This document shows, piece by piece, positions 28,658 through 29,270 of a DNA stretch of 29,270 nt (its first letter is position 1; every line of letters starts with the position of its first letter). This stretch comes from a virus. The translations under genes were made by a program, and so were the position numbers. Under the pieces are notes generated by a model. The model saw only the letters and a program-made list of their open reading frames with translations, was not told the DNA's origin and did not search any database. The stretch is from the IMG/VR virus record IMGVR_UViG_3300037189_017202, positions 1 to 29,270 of that record; one strand, written 5' to 3'.

Positions 28658-28896
28658 GGTCGCCTCGCGATCGCCCGCGGAACGTAGGCGCACGGACGGA
28701 AGTCGAGGGCGCGGGTGATCAGTCGCTGGTGCTTCATCTCACATAGCCGCTTGCGCGACACAACCGCGCGCCAGCCGTGGTCGCGCCACTCGAGCTCGAC
28801 GACGGTCTCGCGTGCGCCGAACAGCCGGCCGAGCCAACCCGGGGTGAGCACCACGGTCGCGCGCTCCGCGGCGACCTCGATCGCGATCGCCTTCAC
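28654..28896 (-). CDS. Small hypothetical protein
   Basis: This encodes 80 residues from GTG 28896, overlapping its upstream gene by 4 bases (GTGA). The N-terminal two thirds (KAIAIEVAAERATVVLTPGWLGRLFGARETVVELEW) look like a small beta-alpha domain, and the C-terminus is basic. Its last residues, RAIARRP, are identical to those of the next gene upstream because both ends come from a 21-bp direct repeat. Function unknown. Confidence 0.55.
   Translation of the reverse strand: MKAIAIEVAAERATVVLTPGWLGRLFGARETVVELEWRDHGWRAVVSRKRLCEMKHQRLITRALDFRPCAYVPRAIARRP
28659..28679 (-). repeat. 21-bp direct repeat, copy A (gene-end junction)
   Basis: This is identical to 28897-28917. It encodes the RAIARRP end of the 80-residue gene and runs up to the overlap with the next start. 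Confidence 0.85.
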
Positions 28897-29270
28897 GGTC
28901 GCCTCGCGATCGCCCGCCGCAAATCGCCACCGCCGCTACTCCGCGGATACCCGATCCATCGGAACCGCGACCACCAGCCGGTCATCGGCCAGACCCACCG
29001 GCACCATCCCCAGGTGACGCGGCCGTCCGGGTAGTCGGACGACCACCATCGCCCGCGCGGTGCCGCCGCCAGCTCGGCGATCGAGGGCCCTTCGACGGTA
29101 GCGACGAGCCGCACGAAGAACCACTGCAGAACGACGAAGTTGAGCATCCCGAGCGGCGTGCGCCCGAACCACGACGCGGCCAACACGATCGGAGCGCAAG
29201 CCCACGTTACCGTGTCATTCGCGACGTGCGAGACCAGAAACAGCAGCCAGCCGATCACGATCGGAGCGCA
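28893..29270 (-). CDS. Membrane protein, probably continuing beyond the window edge
   Basis: GTG 29258 would give 121 residues, but the frame stays open to the window edge (CAPIV just before it), so the real start may lie outside. The N-terminal part has two or three hydrophobic segments (WLLFLVSHVA, CAPIVLAASWFG, LGMLNFVVLQWFFVRLVATV). A Trp-rich soluble part follows (GWCRWVWPMTGWWSRFRWIGY), and it ends in RAIARRP. An in-frame 15-base repeat (29184-29198 and 29256-29270) encodes CAPIV twice, 24 residues apart. Function unknown. Confidence 0.5.
   Translation of the reverse strand, partial: CAPIVIGWLLFLVSHVANDTVTWACAPIVLAASWFGRTPLGMLNFVVLQWFFVRLVATVEGPSIAELAAAPRGRWWSSDYPDGRVTWGWCRWVWPMTGWWSRFRWIGYPRSSGGGDLRRAIARRP
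28897..28917 (-). repeat. 21-bp direct repeat, copy B (gene-end junction)
   Basis: This is identical to 28659-28679 and codes the RAIARRP end of the membrane protein gene. Confidence 0.85.
29184..29270 (-). repeat. 15-bp direct repeat in frame, 72 bp apart
   Basis: CACGATCGGAGCGCA occurs at 29184-29198 and 29256-29270. The distance is a multiple of three, and both copies read CAPIV in the membrane protein frame. The right copy touches the window edge and could extend further. Confidence 0.7.

Noticed and set aside
1-29270. tRNA, rRNA, insertion sequence or att site
   Set aside because: No tRNA-like cloverleaf segment, transposase, integrase or long terminal repeat was seen by eye; a tRNA or att search on the extended contig would be needed to be sure.

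Overview
This window is high-GC phage or prophage DNA. A minus-strand structural block runs from the right edge (about 29.3 kb) to about 1 kb, and a few plus-strand genes for exported proteins sit at its distal end. No integrase, repressor, replication gene, tRNA or att site is visible, so only the packaging, head, tail, baseplate and lysis part is present. It could be a prophage or a free phage. The host is probably a high-GC Gram-negative. Several predicted lipoproteins, tandem 8-cysteine modules and a small protein with a class I lanthipeptide-type leader suggest Myxococcota-like bacteria, but this is only an inference.

Layout in the direction of transcription (right to left): (1) 29.3-25.9 kb, ten small, tightly overlapping genes, mostly unknown, including a DUF551 protein and a small putative zinc-binding protein, followed by a DNA methyltransferase. 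(2) 25.9-15.3 kb, the packaging and head module: small terminase, GpA-type large terminase, gpW-like joining protein, lambda-type portal, a prohead protease/major capsid fusion, DUF2190 protein, a small beta-rich protein, a 769-residue fibre-like protein ending in an FII-like head-tail adaptor domain, a short unknown gene and a tail terminator candidate. (3) 15.3-3.6 kb, a Mu-like contractile tail: DUF2635, sheath, tube, chaperone with a programmed -1 frameshift, tape measure, DNA-circularisation N protein, gpP hub, gp45 spike, then gp47 (J), gp48, gp46 and a fibre. A secreted beta-helix gene is inserted between gp45 and gp47. (4) 2.7-1.0 kb, a lysis-type cassette: the RiPP-precursor-like gene, a membrane coiled-coil protein, a small membrane/lipoprotein and an M23 endolysin. 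(5) Plus strand: two genes at 2.8-3.56 kb, one of them a lipoprotein, convergent with the fibre gene, and two cysteine-rich paralogues at 1-957.

Most genes overlap their neighbour by 1-8 bases (ATGA or TGATG junctions), so translation is probably coupled. Four short gaps, before the gpW-like, protease/capsid, tail-terminator and baseplate J genes, carry a shared element on the minus strand: TTGACA (or TTGACC), 14-15 bases, TGATCCT(G/C)ACG, then the start codon 8-10 bases later. One copy follows a strong intrinsic terminator. I read these as phage promoters giving leaderless or nearly leaderless mRNAs.

The points most worth a second look are this promoter family, the RiPP-like precursor in the lysis cassette, the fusion of a repeat-rich fibre to a head-tail adaptor, and the set of exported proteins carried by the phage.
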